Source: Bin5 sp965116395
Lineage (GTDB): Bacteria; Chloroflexota; Anaerolineae; Caldilineales; Caldilineaceae
Length of the DNA stretch: 64,000 bases
Reading direction: 5' to 3'
Assembly (NCBI GenBank): GCA_965116395.1
Contig: OZ220684.1
Location: 5,518,001 to 5,582,000, forward strand
The notes beneath the pieces were generated by a model. That model did not search any database. It saw only the letters and a program-made list of their open reading frames with translations, and was not told the origin of the DNA. Position 1 is the first letter of the stretch; each line of letters begins with the position of its first letter. Of the stretch, positions 1 through 12,671 are shown piece by piece. The position numbers and the translations under genes are program-made.

Positions 1-583
1 CTTCCGGAAGGGTGACGGCGAACTGGCGGAAGAGGAAGAGGGCGAACGGGGAGGCCAGCCCGGGCAGGATCAGGGCCCAGTAGGTGTCGTGCATGCCAAG
101 TTTCAAGGTCAGGACGTAGGAGGCGATGATCGTCGACCAAGCAGGTACCAGCATTGTGCTGATAATGAGCCAGAACAGCTTGTCGCGACCGGGAAAGCGC
201 TTGCGGGCGAAGCTATAGCCGGCCAGAGAGGCGAGGAGGACTACACCGAGGGTAAAGGCTGCACCGGTGAAGACGCTGTTCCAGAACCATTTCAGAACGG
301 GGGAGTTTGCAACGCCGCTGCCTGTCATCAGGTCGATATAGTTTTTGAGAACTGGCCGCGTCAAGACGAAAGAAGGGGGGATAGTGGCGACGTCTGACGG
401 GTGTTTGAAGCTTGTAATGAGAGCCCAATAGAGCGGGAAGAGGGAGATCCCGGCCAATACAAGAATCATCAGAAGCGCGAGGTAGCGAGAGGCGCTGGCA
501 GAACCTTCCGGCAGAAGGCGCAGCTGTAAGGTTTCGAAAAGAGAGGAGGGTTGATTTTTGTGCAGGCTCGCTTTGGTCGCCAT
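1..583 (-). CDS. Carbohydrate ABC transporter permease, MalG type (partial)
   Basis: Inner-membrane permease half of a sugar ABC importer. The reverse strand reads from an ATG at 583 to the window edge, about 194 residues, so the C-terminus with the EAA loop is missing. A hydrophilic N-terminus of about 35 residues is followed by a membrane segment (LALLMILVLAGISLFPLYWA), then a periplasmic stretch and further hydrophobic segments (about residues 100-120, 135-155 and 170-190). That is the usual start of MalG/LacG/UgpE proteins. It follows the MalF-type permease by 15 nt and the binding-protein gene on the same strand, the standard order binding protein, permease 1, permease 2. No ATPase gene is visible; these importers often share a distant MsmX-like ATPase. 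The substrate cannot be read from the sequence. Family assignment is secure, sugar specificity unknown. Confidence 0.88.
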   Translation of the reverse strand, partial: MATKASLHKNQPSSLFETLQLRLLPEGSASASRYLALLMILVLAGISLFPLYWALITSFKHPSDVATIPPSFVLTRPVLKNYIDLMTGSGVANSPVLKWFWNSVFTGAAFTLGVVLLASLAGYSFARKRFPGRDKLFWLIISTMLVPAWSTIIASYVLTLKLGMHDTYWALILPGLASPFALFLFRQFAVTLPE

Positions 584-598
584 GTTCGGGCCTTCGGA

Positions 599-1561
599 TC
601 AGAATTCCACAACCTGGGAAAAACGTCGGAACTGAAAGACAGTAAAACCGACGGTCGCCACGAGGAGAAGCAGTCCGGCGGCGGCGGCAGTGCCGGAGTT
701 AGCGTAGAAGATCAGCTGGTTGTAAATGTAGTAACCGACGGTGATGGTGCTATGAACAGGTCCGCCGCGTGTTAACACATAGATGGGCACGAAGACCTGG
801 AGCGCGCCGAGCGTGGAGACGACGATCACATACAGCATTGCGGGCGTGAGGAGCGGCAAGGTGATCGACCAGTGCTTGCGCCAGAAGGCCGCGCCATCGA
901 CGGCGGCAGCGTCGTACAGGCTGGAAGGAATGCTCAACAGGGCGGCGCAGAAGATGATAATTGCTACGCCGTTACTAGAGACTATGGCCATTCCGGCCAA
1001 GGAGGGGAGTGCCGAGTAGATATTGCCAAGCCAGTTAACGGGCTCCAAATTGACAACAGAAAGGAAGTAGTTGAGAACGCCGACATGGAAGTCGAAAACA
1101 AAGCGCCAGATAATTGCTACTGCCAGCCCGGAGATGACACCGGGGAGGTAGAATGCGGCCTGGAAGAAGCCGCGCATGGAACTGCTGCGCAGAGAGACGA
1201 TGAGGATGGCGGTCAACAGCGATAGAACAGTCGAGATTGGGACTACCATGAAGGTGTAGTAGAAGGAGTTGATCATCGACTTCTGGGCGCTGGGCATCTC
1301 GATGACGTCGGCGTAGTTTTGCAGGCCTACGTACTCAGTGACCCCGCGCGGATGCCAGTCGACGATGCTCAACCAGATGACCATGCCGTAGGGTAGGAGG
1401 ATAAAGATCGCAAAAAAGACCATGAACGGGGCGATCAGGAGAAAACCCCACACCGTCTCCGACTGTACGTTGGTCAGACGCGGCCACGGAATCGACTTTG
1501 GTCGCTGTCGCCAGCCTGCGCCGATTTTGTCTACTCTATCTGTCATGATATCGGGGGGCAT
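599..1561 (-). CDS. Carbohydrate ABC transporter permease, MalF/UgpA type
   Basis: Complete 320-residue inner-membrane permease, the partner of the MalG-type permease. Six hydrophobic segments are visible, the first at about residues 35-60 (LLIAPFMVFFAIFILLPYG). The conserved EAA loop that docks on the ATPase is present near residue 220 as DAAAVDGAAFWRKHWSITLP, with the invariant glycine. A hydrophilic N-terminal stretch of about 30 residues precedes the first segment. It lies between the binding-protein gene (57 nt gap) and the second permease (15 nt gap) and is presumably co-transcribed from the promoter at 3071-3098. Length is normal for the family. The transported sugar is not identifiable. 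Confidence 0.93.
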   Translation of the reverse strand: MPPDIMTDRVDKIGAGWRQRPKSIPWPRLTNVQSETVWGFLLIAPFMVFFAIFILLPYGMVIWLSIVDWHPRGVTEYVGLQNYADVIEMPSAQKSMINSFYYTFMVVPISTVLSLLTAILIVSLRSSSMRGFFQAAFYLPGVISGLAVAIIWRFVFDFHVGVLNYFLSVVNLEPVNWLGNIYSALPSLAGMAIVSSNGVAIIIFCAALLSIPSSLYDAAAVDGAAFWRKHWSITLPLLTPAMLYVIVVSTLGALQVFVPIYVLTRGGPVHSTITVGYYIYNQLIFYANSGTAAAAGLLLLVATVGFTVFQFRRFSQVVEF

Positions 1562-1618
1562 TGCGTATTGCGGGCCCTCATAGATCGCCCTGCAATACGC
1601 AATGCCTGTGATGGAACT

Positions 1619-3013
1619 TTAGACGTACCAGTCCAGTTTAGCGATTGTGTCGCAGAAATCCTGCACAGCTTCTTCGGGAGGTGTGGGCAGGAAGATCTTC
1701 TGATGCACCAGCTCGAGCTGCTCGACGGTCTCTCGGGCGCGTCCGCCGTGGGCCGAAGCTCTCTGCCGGCCGTAGGGGATGTAGTGCTCGTAGTGCCATT
1801 CCAGCATGGGATTGTCGACGCCTTCAACGGCTGACACACGTGCTGGAAGCAGGTACTGCGAAATCCACTTCTGGTTCTCTCTATTTGAGAGCCAGAGCGC
1901 GAAGTCGATTGAAGGGCCGATTTCATTATCACCGCCGGCGCGGTAAACAATTGAATTGACATCCAAATTGGGTCCACCCCAGTAAACGGAATGATCGACG
2001 CCTGGGTTGGTGGGCGGCTGGACATACCTCCAGTTTATTTCGCGCTCGGTATCAGTGACGACCAGGGTAACGGGATCGACTTCGACGCCGGGGCGCTGTG
2101 ACCAGCCGATGGAGGGGCCGATACCGCCTAGGAGGGATTTCTGGAAGAAGTAGTCCCAACGGCTGGCGCTGAGGCCGGACGGGTTGGGGATGACACCATG
2201 CACGAAGTGGAGGTCCTGCAGCCATTGCAGCCAGGCGAGGCCTTCTTCTTCGGCCAGTTTGCAGACCCACTCGCCGTCTCTGAGCTCTACTGTGTCTGTT
2301 CCCCAGTTCCAACTGAGGACCTGGTCCGGCCAGTAGAAGAACGGATTTGTTTCTGCGGCGGAGAACACGCCGCCCCAGACCTGTGAGCCGTCATCGCGTT
2401 CGAAGGTACAGGCTTTCATCATTGCCAAGTAGGTGTCGAAGTCCCACGTTTGTGCTGGGGGTTCGGGAAGCAGGTGCTGGGCGCCGGCCTCCTCAACGAT
2501 GTCCAGATTAATGGCCATGCCGTTGGCAAGCGTGTAGAAGGGCACCATGTAGTTTTTGCCCCTAAAGTGCATGCCTTCGTACCAACCTGCCGGGAGGTCA
2601 TCCTGGAATTCCTGGGGAAGCTCGATCTCTACGGCGACATCGGATTGCAGAGCCTGGATGATGCCATCAACGCTGGCTCGCAGGACGGTATGTGGGGGAT
2701 TGCCGGAGGCGATCGAGGTCTGTACCTTCACGATGGAATCCCAGCCAACAGCCTGGTAGGTGATGGTAACGCCCTCGGTCATGTCGCTGTAGACGTCCGC
2801 CCTCTCCTGCTCCCAGGTTCCGTGAGGGAGGATATCGCCGGGGAGCCCTAGTGGGAAGGACCACCACTGGATTTCGACTGGGGCCATCGCGGCTTCACTC
2901 TCGCCTCCATCGGAGGCGGGACCTGCGGGAACAGCGCAGGCGGCCAAGGCGGCGACACCTCCTGTCATGGCAGCGGCTTTCAAGAAATCACGTCGCGAAA
3001 GAGTACTTTTCAC
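1619..3013 (-). CDS. Extracellular sugar-binding lipoprotein of ABC importer
   Basis: Solute-binding protein, 464 residues, that would capture a carbohydrate outside the membrane and deliver it to the two permeases. The N-terminus has a twin-arginine signal (SRRDFLKAA, residues 6-14) and a lipobox ending at Cys26 (AALAAC), so it should be exported folded by Tat and lipid-anchored. A short Ser/Gly/Glu-rich linker follows before the mature domain begins with a beta-strand rich in tryptophan (IQWWSF), common in MalE/UgpB-type proteins. The start is GTG at 3013, supported by AGGAGG about 9 nt upstream. The stop overlaps nothing; the MalF-type gene follows 57 nt later. First gene of the operon. 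Fold and role are confident, ligand unknown. Confidence 0.92.
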   Translation of the reverse strand: MKSTLSRRDFLKAAAMTGGVAALAACAVPAGPASDGGESEAAMAPVEIQWWSFPLGLPGDILPHGTWEQERADVYSDMTEGVTITYQAVGWDSIVKVQTSIASGNPPHTVLRASVDGIIQALQSDVAVEIELPQEFQDDLPAGWYEGMHFRGKNYMVPFYTLANGMAINLDIVEEAGAQHLLPEPPAQTWDFDTYLAMMKACTFERDDGSQVWGGVFSAAETNPFFYWPDQVLSWNWGTDTVELRDGEWVCKLAEEEGLAWLQWLQDLHFVHGVIPNPSGLSASRWDYFFQKSLLGGIGPSIGWSQRPGVEVDPVTLVVTDTEREINWRYVQPPTNPGVDHSVYWGGPNLDVNSIVYRAGGDNEIGPSIDFALWLSNRENQKWISQYLLPARVSAVEGVDNPMLEWHYEHYIPYGRQRASAHGGRARETVEQLELVHQKIFLPTPPEEAVQDFCDTIAKLDWYV

Positions 3014-3070
3014 GGTCGGGCCTCCTTTGGTGTTAGACGTATACAGATGAACAACGTGGGAACGGGATAC

Positions 3071-3098
3071 ATTATATGGTTTAGAGGAACTGTGTCAA
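3071..3098 (-). promoter_or_regulatory. Sigma70 promoter of the sugar ABC operon
   Basis: On the minus strand TTGACA (3093-3098) and TATAAT (3071-3076) are separated by 16 nt, about 60 nt before the GTG of the binding-protein gene. Both hexamers are perfect consensus. No obvious operator repeat was seen next to it. Confidence 0.8.
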
Positions 3099-3231
3099 GT
3101 GACAGAAAATGGTTGGATGCAGGTCTCTCTGACTGGATGGCCGCTCCGATTCTACCGGCACAGACTGTGTAACTTGTCTCAATTTCAGATGGTAGCCCAG
3201 AAGCAGGTGAAAAGTGGGGTGCCTGGGCGAG

Positions 3232-3948
3232 TTACATAGGGAAGCCTCCGGGGCGCGCGTGGGCGGACAAAAGCCTGACCACTTCGGAATCACTTACTTG
3301 GCGAAAGTCATCATACCAGGCGCCCACACCCCAGAACGGGGAAGGAGACAGTAGAGTGACGGCCTGGCCGACCATATTGGATGGCGGGCCCGCGTCATTT
3401 CCGGTCGTAGTGGTAGATTGCGAACGCAGTTCGGCGATGGTACGCGACGGCGCGACGGGGACGGCGGGCACGATTTCATGGGGCTCGCGGTAGACAAGTG
3501 CCTGGATTGCTGCGCGCATGGATGCGCCGGTTGCCAAGCCGTCGTCGATGAGGAAGACGGTGCGGCCCTTAATGGGCTCGGGCGGGCGCTCGCCGCGGAA
3601 GAGGCGGGCGCGGCGGGACAGTTCATTTTGCTGCCGCCGTGTGATCTGTTGGATACGTTTGTCGCCCAGCCCTTGCTGCGCGATCACTGTCCGGTTTATG
3701 ACCTGGACGCCGCCTTCGGCGATGGCACCGAAGGCCAGTTCCTTTTGGCGAGGCACGCCGAGTTTTCGTACGAGTAGGACGTCGAGAGGCGCATTGAGCG
3801 CGCGTGCAACCTCGCTGGCGACGGGCACGCCGCCCCGCGGAAGGCCGAGTACGAGGGGGTCTACGGCTTCCGAGTCACGGAGCATAGTTCCAAGCAGCGC
3901 GCCGGCATGGCGGCGATTTCTGAAACGTTGGGGCATTGCGCCGGTCAA
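3232..3948 (-). CDS. Phosphoribosyltransferase-family protein
   Basis: A 238-residue type I phosphoribosyltransferase-fold protein. The PRPP-binding loop is clear near residue 133 (VFLIDDGLATGASM: hydrophobic strand, two acidic residues, then the GATG-like turn). The N-terminal LGLPRGGVPVASEVA and the KLGVPRQKELAFGAI stretch are hallmarks of the large uncharacterised bacterial PRTase-like family (Pfam Pribosyltran), often annotated as putative phosphoribosyl transferase and sometimes fused to a hydrolase. The substrate base cannot be predicted. It lies 131 nt downstream of the cytochrome c gene on the same strand, so it may be read through from the bc operon, although a functional link is not evident. 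Downstream there are 134 nt before the next promoter region. Confidence 0.85.
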   Translation of the reverse strand: MTGAMPQRFRNRRHAGALLGTMLRDSEAVDPLVLGLPRGGVPVASEVARALNAPLDVLLVRKLGVPRQKELAFGAIAEGGVQVINRTVIAQQGLGDKRIQQITRRQQNELSRRARLFRGERPPEPIKGRTVFLIDDGLATGASMRAAIQALVYREPHEIVPAVPVAPSRTIAELRSQSTTTTGNDAGPPSNMVGQAVTLLSPSPFWGVGAWYDDFRQVSDSEVVRLLSAHARPGGFPM

Positions 3949-4079
3949 GCAAGAACCTCTTCAGTCGATGTTTATGACAGAGAGGAGTAAGGAGAAGGAA
4001 ACAGCGGGAGGATGGCGAAGTTTCGAGAGGGCAGTGGAGCGAGGGGCATACTCCACCGTCCTCGCTCTCTGCTCCTCAG

Positions 4080-4988
4080 CTATTCTTCTCGATCGGGGTC
4101 GAGAAGCCAGGCGACCAGGGCCTGGAGTTCGTCTTCGCTCAGTTTCTCGGCATAGGTTTGGGGCATCTGACCGACATCCCCGTAGGTGGCGACGGTGAAG
4201 GCGGCCGGTTCGACGATACTCTGGTAGACGTATTCCTCGGCGGTCAGGCCTTCGACGCGGCTGCCGGCCCGTTCGAAGAGGTCGGCCATGTTGGGGCCGT
4301 TCTGGCCAGGGTCATCGGCTTGGGCCAGGCTGAGATTGTGGCAGCCGAGACAGGCTTCGTTCGCCCATATTTCCTGGGGGGAACGGGTGTTGCGCGCCTT
4401 GTACTCTTCGATGGCGACGGTCTGTTCTTCCTCGCTCATAAGGATGAAGGCGGTATTCTGGAATTCAGTCGACTGTAAGACATCTTCAAAGGGACGGAAG
4501 GGGTCTTCTTCAGGCGTCTGGGCGAGGGCGGAACCACGCCAGTTCATGACGTATGCGGCCACGTCTTCGACTTGGTCGCCGCGCATGGGGCCACCGTAAT
4601 TTCCGCCCCAGGTGGGCATGACTTCCGCCCACTGGCTATCGGTCTTGCTAGGGCGACCGGCGGCAATGGTCAGAAGTACGTAGTCTTCGAGTGACCCGAC
4701 CCAGCCTACATCTTTCATGCGGCCGGTTGGGGTGAAGAAATAGTAGCTATTCAAGGCGGGCCCCAGGCCAACCAGACCCTGTCCACTGGGGCCGTGGCAT
4801 CTGGAGCAGTTGTTGTCGAACAGGGTAGCGCCGTTTTCGATAGAGCGGCCCTGCCAGTTAATGGTCTGCGCTTCCATGCGCGGATTTTCGCTCACCAAGA
4901 CCATCAACAGCGCGATGATGCCAATCAGTGAGGACAGTATGCCCCACACAATTTTGGCGATCGGAGACCTGGTATAAAGGCGATGCAT
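4080..4988 (-). CDS. Membrane-anchored di-heme cytochrome c of the bc complex
   Basis: Protein of 302 residues with one N-terminal membrane anchor (about residues 12-33) and two c-type heme sites, CSRCH at residues 61-65 and CLGCH at 213-217. Each lies in its own cytochrome c domain; candidate distal methionines follow (for example in EVMPTWGG near 123 and GQMPQTY near 272). The gene starts 10 nt after the cytochrome b stop, so the two are translationally close. In this operon it would serve as the cytochrome c1/f-equivalent electron acceptor from the Rieske protein. It is a mono-haem duplicate architecture and not a true c1 or f fold, as in several menaquinol-oxidising bc complexes of Gram-positive bacteria and Chloroflexota. 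Function as an electron carrier is secure; exact partner oxidase is unknown. Confidence 0.92.
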   Translation of the reverse strand: MHRLYTRSPIAKIVWGILSSLIGIIALLMVLVSENPRMEAQTINWQGRSIENGATLFDNNCSRCHGPSGQGLVGLGPALNSYYFFTPTGRMKDVGWVGSLEDYVLLTIAAGRPSKTDSQWAEVMPTWGGNYGGPMRGDQVEDVAAYVMNWRGSALAQTPEEDPFRPFEDVLQSTEFQNTAFILMSEEEQTVAIEEYKARNTRSPQEIWANEACLGCHNLSLAQADDPGQNGPNMADLFERAGSRVEGLTAEEYVYQSIVEPAAFTVATYGDVGQMPQTYAEKLSEDELQALVAWLLDPDREE

Positions 4989-4998
4989 AATTGCTAGA

Positions 4999-6642
<1,644 letters not shown>

Positions 6643-6672
6643 CGGTATGTAACGTCTCCTGGTAAGAGAAGG

Positions 6673-7422
6673 TCAGGCTGAGAGTTCTCCAGGAACTACT
6701 TTGAGAGAACTTCCTCTCAGTGCTGGACTATCCATGCTTGCAAAACCTTCAATTATCTTGCTTGTATCGACCAGAATTTTCGCTTCTGGTGCGGGTACCA
6801 CCGGTGCGATTATCTCTTCAGGCAAGCGTTTCGTCTTCGCAAATACTTTGTGACCGGTTACAACTTTTATGACGAATTGGTCGAGACTGCGCGGTGCAGG
6901 GCCCGTTATGTAATGCCCTTCGCGGCTGAACTTTGAGCCGCACACAGGGCAATCAAAGCGGGATCTTACAGGATCCCAAATGATTCTGACGTGACCAATG
7001 GCCCGGCTACGCGGGCATACATTGGAAAAGGCACGGGGTCCATTTTCTGTGTTTACCAACCAGAACCTTCCGTCCACGTTTGCCTGCGGTTTACTTCCTA
7101 CAAGCGGCAGGTCGGTGGCAGCGCCAATGTAAAACTTACCTCCGAACGTATTTGCACGATGGTACGGGTAGAGGAACTGATAGGCGGCTATTCCACTTCC
7201 CAAAGTCATCGCTGCGAGCGTCCCGGCCCAGGCTAAGGTTAGAACCTCCCGCCGGTTGAAGCCTCTACGGCTACTGCCAGTACTGCTTGTAGCTGGTCTG
7301 AGGTGCGACCCCCGACTAACCGACATAGTCCGTTCTTCGGAGATCAAAATGTCAAACGCACTCCAAGACAACTCTTTATCCAAACTTTGCTGGCCATTCA
7401 TAAGAATATATTTCTCCTGCAC
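6673..7422 (-). CDS. Degenerate Rieske-fold protein lacking both histidine ligands
   Basis: Protein of 249 residues, a paralogue of the neighbouring Rieske protein. Shared features are the twin-arginine-like NRREVLTLA and anchor helix (57-83), the AYQFLYP turn, FGGKF, and GPAPRSLDQF. The cluster-binding boxes are changed. Box 1, CTHLGC in the intact copy, reads CPRSRA (C136 kept, His to Arg, second Cys to Ala). Box 2, CPCHGS, reads CPVCGS (C158 kept, disulfide Cys to Val, His to Cys161). H144 lies in a 2-residue longer loop, so C136, H144, C158 and C161 could make a different metal site. A normal [2Fe-2S] Rieske centre is not expected. The reading frame is open over its full length and placed inside the operon between Rieske and cytochrome b, arguing against a pseudogene. 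Alternative starts exist at M8 and M33. Confidence 0.8.
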   Translation of the reverse strand: MQEKYILMNGQQSLDKELSWSAFDILISEERTMSVSRGSHLRPATSSTGSSRRGFNRREVLTLAWAGTLAAMTLGSGIAAYQFLYPYHRANTFGGKFYIGAATDLPLVGSKPQANVDGRFWLVNTENGPRAFSNVCPRSRAIGHVRIIWDPVRSRFDCPVCGSKFSREGHYITGPAPRSLDQFVIKVVTGHKVFAKTKRLPEEIIAPVVPAPEAKILVDTSKIIEGFASMDSPALRGSSLKVVPGELSA

Positions 7423-7486
7423 GAACTAGCGAGGCTCTGCAAGAGCTATTTTTGCCAAAGATTCTACACATTTCGATTGTACGCAA

Positions 7487-8464
7487 TTAAGCGTTGGGGT
7501 CCAGGGCCGGTGACGAAGCACCAGCCTTGCCTTGAATACGTTTCCCAGTGTCAACCACGATTTCCACATCGGGTGAGGGAAGAGAAGGGGCTGCAATTGT
7601 GTCCCCCAGGTCTTCCGTGATTGAAACGACCTCGCCGTCCTGGACGATTTCAACCAAGAATTGGTCCAAAGAACGGGGCGCGGGACCCTTGATGAAATGT
7701 CCCTCGCGGTTGAACTTGGAGCCATGGCAAGGGCACTCGAAACGGTCTGCGGAAGGCTCCCACTTGTAAAGGCAGCCGAGATGCGTGCAGACCATGTATA
7801 GGGCGCGAGGGCCTTCGTCGGTATTGATAAGCCAGAACTTGCCAGTAGTGTTGCCTTCCGGTTCGATGCCGACCTGAGGCAGGACGGATGCGTTACCGAG
7901 TAGGAATTTGCCGCCGAACTCACCTTCGCGGAAGCGAGGGTACATGAATTGGTAGGTAGCCAAGCCGCCTTCCAAGGTCAGCAGGCTCAACGCACCGCCA
8001 TAGGCATATGCAAGAAACTCGCGGCGGTTGATACCTTCCTGGCCGGTTTCGAAGGACTCGAGGACGGCGGCGCGGCCGACGGGCGCTACTCGGTCGGCGG
8101 CTGCGGCTGCTGCGCTGCCATTGCTTTGGACAGCGCTAGGAGCCTGGGCGGCAACTGTGGCCGCGGCGTCTTCGGTTGGCGTTTGGGTGGCAGCGGTAGC
8201 TTCTGCGGAGGCGACGGGCTCGGCCGCTGCGGCGACGGGGGTTGGTGTTGGTTGTGGTGATGGCTCGGGCGCTTCCTGGGCCGCGGCAGCAACCGGTTCG
8301 GGTTGGGCGGCCGGCGCTGGGGTTGCCGCTGCCGACTCTTGTACCTCGCCCGTGCTGCCGTCGCGCGGCGGCAGCATTTCGCTTACGTCAATGCCGAGCC
8401 GTTCGGCGGCCTGCTGTTGGGAGCGTTTTACTCTGTCGAGCCATGCCTGACTCACTTCCGCCAT
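7487..8464 (-). CDS. Rieske [2Fe-2S] protein of the quinol-cytochrome c complex
   Basis: Iron-sulfur subunit, 325 residues. Ligand boxes are intact: CTHLGC at 226-231 (ligands C226, H228; disulfide C231) and CPCHGS at 244-249 (ligands C244, H247; disulfide C246), followed by GPAPRSLDQF. A twin-arginine-like motif (NRREFL, 146-151) precedes the single anchor helix (about 152-175). The N-terminal 140 residues are unusual: a short charged helix, then an Ala/Pro/Glu-rich low-complexity linker (about 45-125) that would lie in the cytoplasm. This is the first gene of the operon after the promoter at 8599-8627; the ATG at 8464 has GGAGAT about 10 nt upstream. It passes electrons from quinol at cytochrome b to the cytochrome c subunit. 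Confidence 0.95.
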   Translation of the reverse strand: MAEVSQAWLDRVKRSQQQAAERLGIDVSEMLPPRDGSTGEVQESAAATPAPAAQPEPVAAAAQEAPEPSPQPTPTPVAAAAEPVASAEATAATQTPTEDAAATVAAQAPSAVQSNGSAAAAAADRVAPVGRAAVLESFETGQEGINRREFLAYAYGGALSLLTLEGGLATYQFMYPRFREGEFGGKFLLGNASVLPQVGIEPEGNTTGKFWLINTDEGPRALYMVCTHLGCLYKWEPSADRFECPCHGSKFNREGHFIKGPAPRSLDQFLVEIVQDGEVVSITEDLGDTIAAPSLPSPDVEIVVDTGKRIQGKAGASSPALDPNA

Positions 8465-8598
8465 AGTGTCTGATCTCCTTGGAGATGGGGAAAATTGTTT
8501 CCCACTTCTCTCCCTTTCCTAATCCTGCTATCAGGCTTGACGGTACAGGTTTCAAAGCCTAGCGGGACATCGCTGCATCGTTCGATAGAGTCAATTAG

Positions 8599-8627
8599 AG
8601 TATAGCAGGCGGGTGTTGCATTGTCAA
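8599..8627 (-). promoter_or_regulatory. Sigma70 promoter of the Rieske/cyt b/cyt c operon
   Basis: Minus-strand TTGACA (8622-8627), 17 nt spacer and TATACT (8599-8604). The leader to the Rieske start codon is about 130 nt. Between this promoter and the next gene upstream (stop at 8819) nothing else was recognised. Confidence 0.75.
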
Positions 8628-8818
8628 AATTATCACAAACGATATGGCGACGTTTCTGCTTACTCTTGATTGGGCGAGTAGGGAACCTGCTATCGATTCT
8701 AGTGGGTGTGTTCAGCATCACCAATTATCTGAATCAAGGCGTCGCGAATAGCGTGCGATTGAGGGGTGACGACAGGTACTTTCGTCCAATGTCTTCACTC
8801 CTCTTGCGCTCCTATAAT

Positions 8819-9004
8819 TCATTTTGATTTTTCTCGCCCGAACTGCATAGTTAGCCACGCCGCGCCGACAACAGCGGCTAAGATCGCCACAACAAGGGCT
8901 ATTGCAGGAAAGGCCATACCCATTACAGCGCCGACCAGAAGACCGATCAGTAAACCTGCCACCATCCAATGTATCGCGTTCATAACATTCAAGTCATAGG
9001 GCAT
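8819..9004 (-). CDS. Small two-helix membrane protein
   Basis: A 61-residue protein, almost entirely hydrophobic: helix 1 about residues 13-32 with small-residue GxxxG-like spacing (GLLIGLLVGAVMGMAF) and helix 2 about 35-53, then a short positively charged tail (FGREKSK). An internal methionine at residue 9 is an alternative start. It lies 73 nt downstream of valS on the same strand and may be read through from it. No family was recognised; size and pattern fit small membrane proteins that assist larger complexes or are of unknown function. Evidence is the open frame with coding-like hydrophobic periodicity only. Confidence 0.5.
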   Translation of the reverse strand: MPYDLNVMNAIHWMVAGLLIGLLVGAVMGMAFPAIALVVAILAAVVGAAWLTMQFGREKSK

Positions 9005-9077
9005 TACGCCGGACTTCCGCCAGTTTCTTTGTAAGCCTTGCGAGACATGCAGTCTTGCCGCAATTGTTGATCGTGCT

Positions 9078-11876
<2,799 letters not shown>

Positions 11877-12028
11877 AGTCCCTGTTCTCCTGTCCGTAAA
11901 TTGCCGTCTAATATCGGCCCTCGTTTATGGGCGATGCTTGTGTGCGTTTTGCGTTCGGTGCTACTCGCCGACTTGCTCGCAGGCAAGCTCTTTTCCACGG
12001 CCAGAAACTGAAGAAGGCCTGTCGAAAC

Positions 12029-12061
12029 AAAAAAGCCATTCCATCCAAAGGACGAAATGAC
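12029..12061 (-). terminator. T-box attenuator terminator of valS
   Basis: A 12-bp stem (12050-12061 with 12035-12046) and a 3-nt loop, followed on the minus strand by six T residues (12034-12029). Pairing includes a few G-T wobbles. Formation is mutually exclusive with the antiterminator that uses 12063-12077 and the first arm. Confidence 0.88.
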
Positions 12062-12347
12062 TCCGCGGTACCACCTTGGTTAGCCGGCAGCATTCTCAGG
12101 ATAGACCCTGAGTGAAGCCGACTCTCTCTGCCGCGGTAACGGGCGGACCCGGGGAGGGTTATGTGCTACTTCCTTTCACGCTCCCAGCCTTCCCGGCGAC
12201 TTTCCCCGTGAGACTCCGGCTCCCAGTCAAGCTGCCGCTGCCTCTTCTGTGCGCTGCGAGAACGGACTCCCTTTTCAGCCAAGAGGGCGTCTCTCTGCCG
12301 TCTGCGCGCGTGGGTACTCCTCCGGTGCGCTGCCATTCTATAATGTG
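12029..12347 (-). ncRNA. T-box riboswitch leader of valS
   Basis: Minus-strand leader between the promoter and valS. The diagnostic antiterminator sequence AAGGTGGTACCGCGG is the complement of 12063-12077. Upstream in RNA order come a Stem I with AGUA-like box (around 12315-12325), an AGAGAG bulge and a GGCUGAAA distal loop (around 12270-12297), and a stem III hairpin CTCAGG/CCTGAG (12095-12112). A terminator stem follows at 12029-12061. These are the ordered parts of a class I transcriptional T-box that senses uncharged tRNA. I could not assign the specifier triplet with confidence, so the tRNA-Val identity is inferred from the downstream gene. Confidence 0.93.
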
Positions 12348-12353
12348 CGGCCA

Positions 12354-12382
12354 ATTATAGAGGGCAGGAGTGGGAAAGTCAA
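12354..12382 (-). promoter_or_regulatory. Sigma70 promoter of valS
   Basis: Minus-strand TTGACT (12377-12382), 17-nt spacer, TATAAT (12354-12359). Transcription would begin near 12347, leaving a leader of about 470 nt before the ATG of valS. Confidence 0.85.
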
Positions 12383-12439
12383 TTTTTCTTCTGCGTAATA
12401 CTTGTGCCACTTTTGTATACCAGCCCATCTTCGTTGCAT

Positions 12440-12598
12440 CCATTCGGGCTATTGGTCACACAACGGGTGGGTTGTGGTCGCCCTGCTCGCCAGCAGACAT
12501 GCTGGGATGAATGCGCACGGTCGGTGAGGGATGGTTTTGTAGGGGGGCGTTGCGGGGGCGCAGCCCCTGCACAAGGGAGGGCCGAAGGCCCGACCGCC
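12440..12598. repeat. Dispersed GC-rich intergenic repeat, copy 1
   Basis: Intergenic copy of a family also found near 28336, 32122, 48449 and 48646. The core (12532-12598) contains two small palindromes, GGGGCGCAGCCCC and GGGCCGAAGGCCC, joined by TGCACAAGGGA. Upstream, 12440-12531 is a more diverged match to the 129-nt unit at 28018 and 48311. No coding potential. Confidence 0.85.
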
Positions 12599-12671
12599 AA
12601 AATGCAGTGGATAGTGGATAGTTGAGGATTGGCCGGGGGGCTTTGGCTATTTGGCTGCGGTCGCTGGTGAA

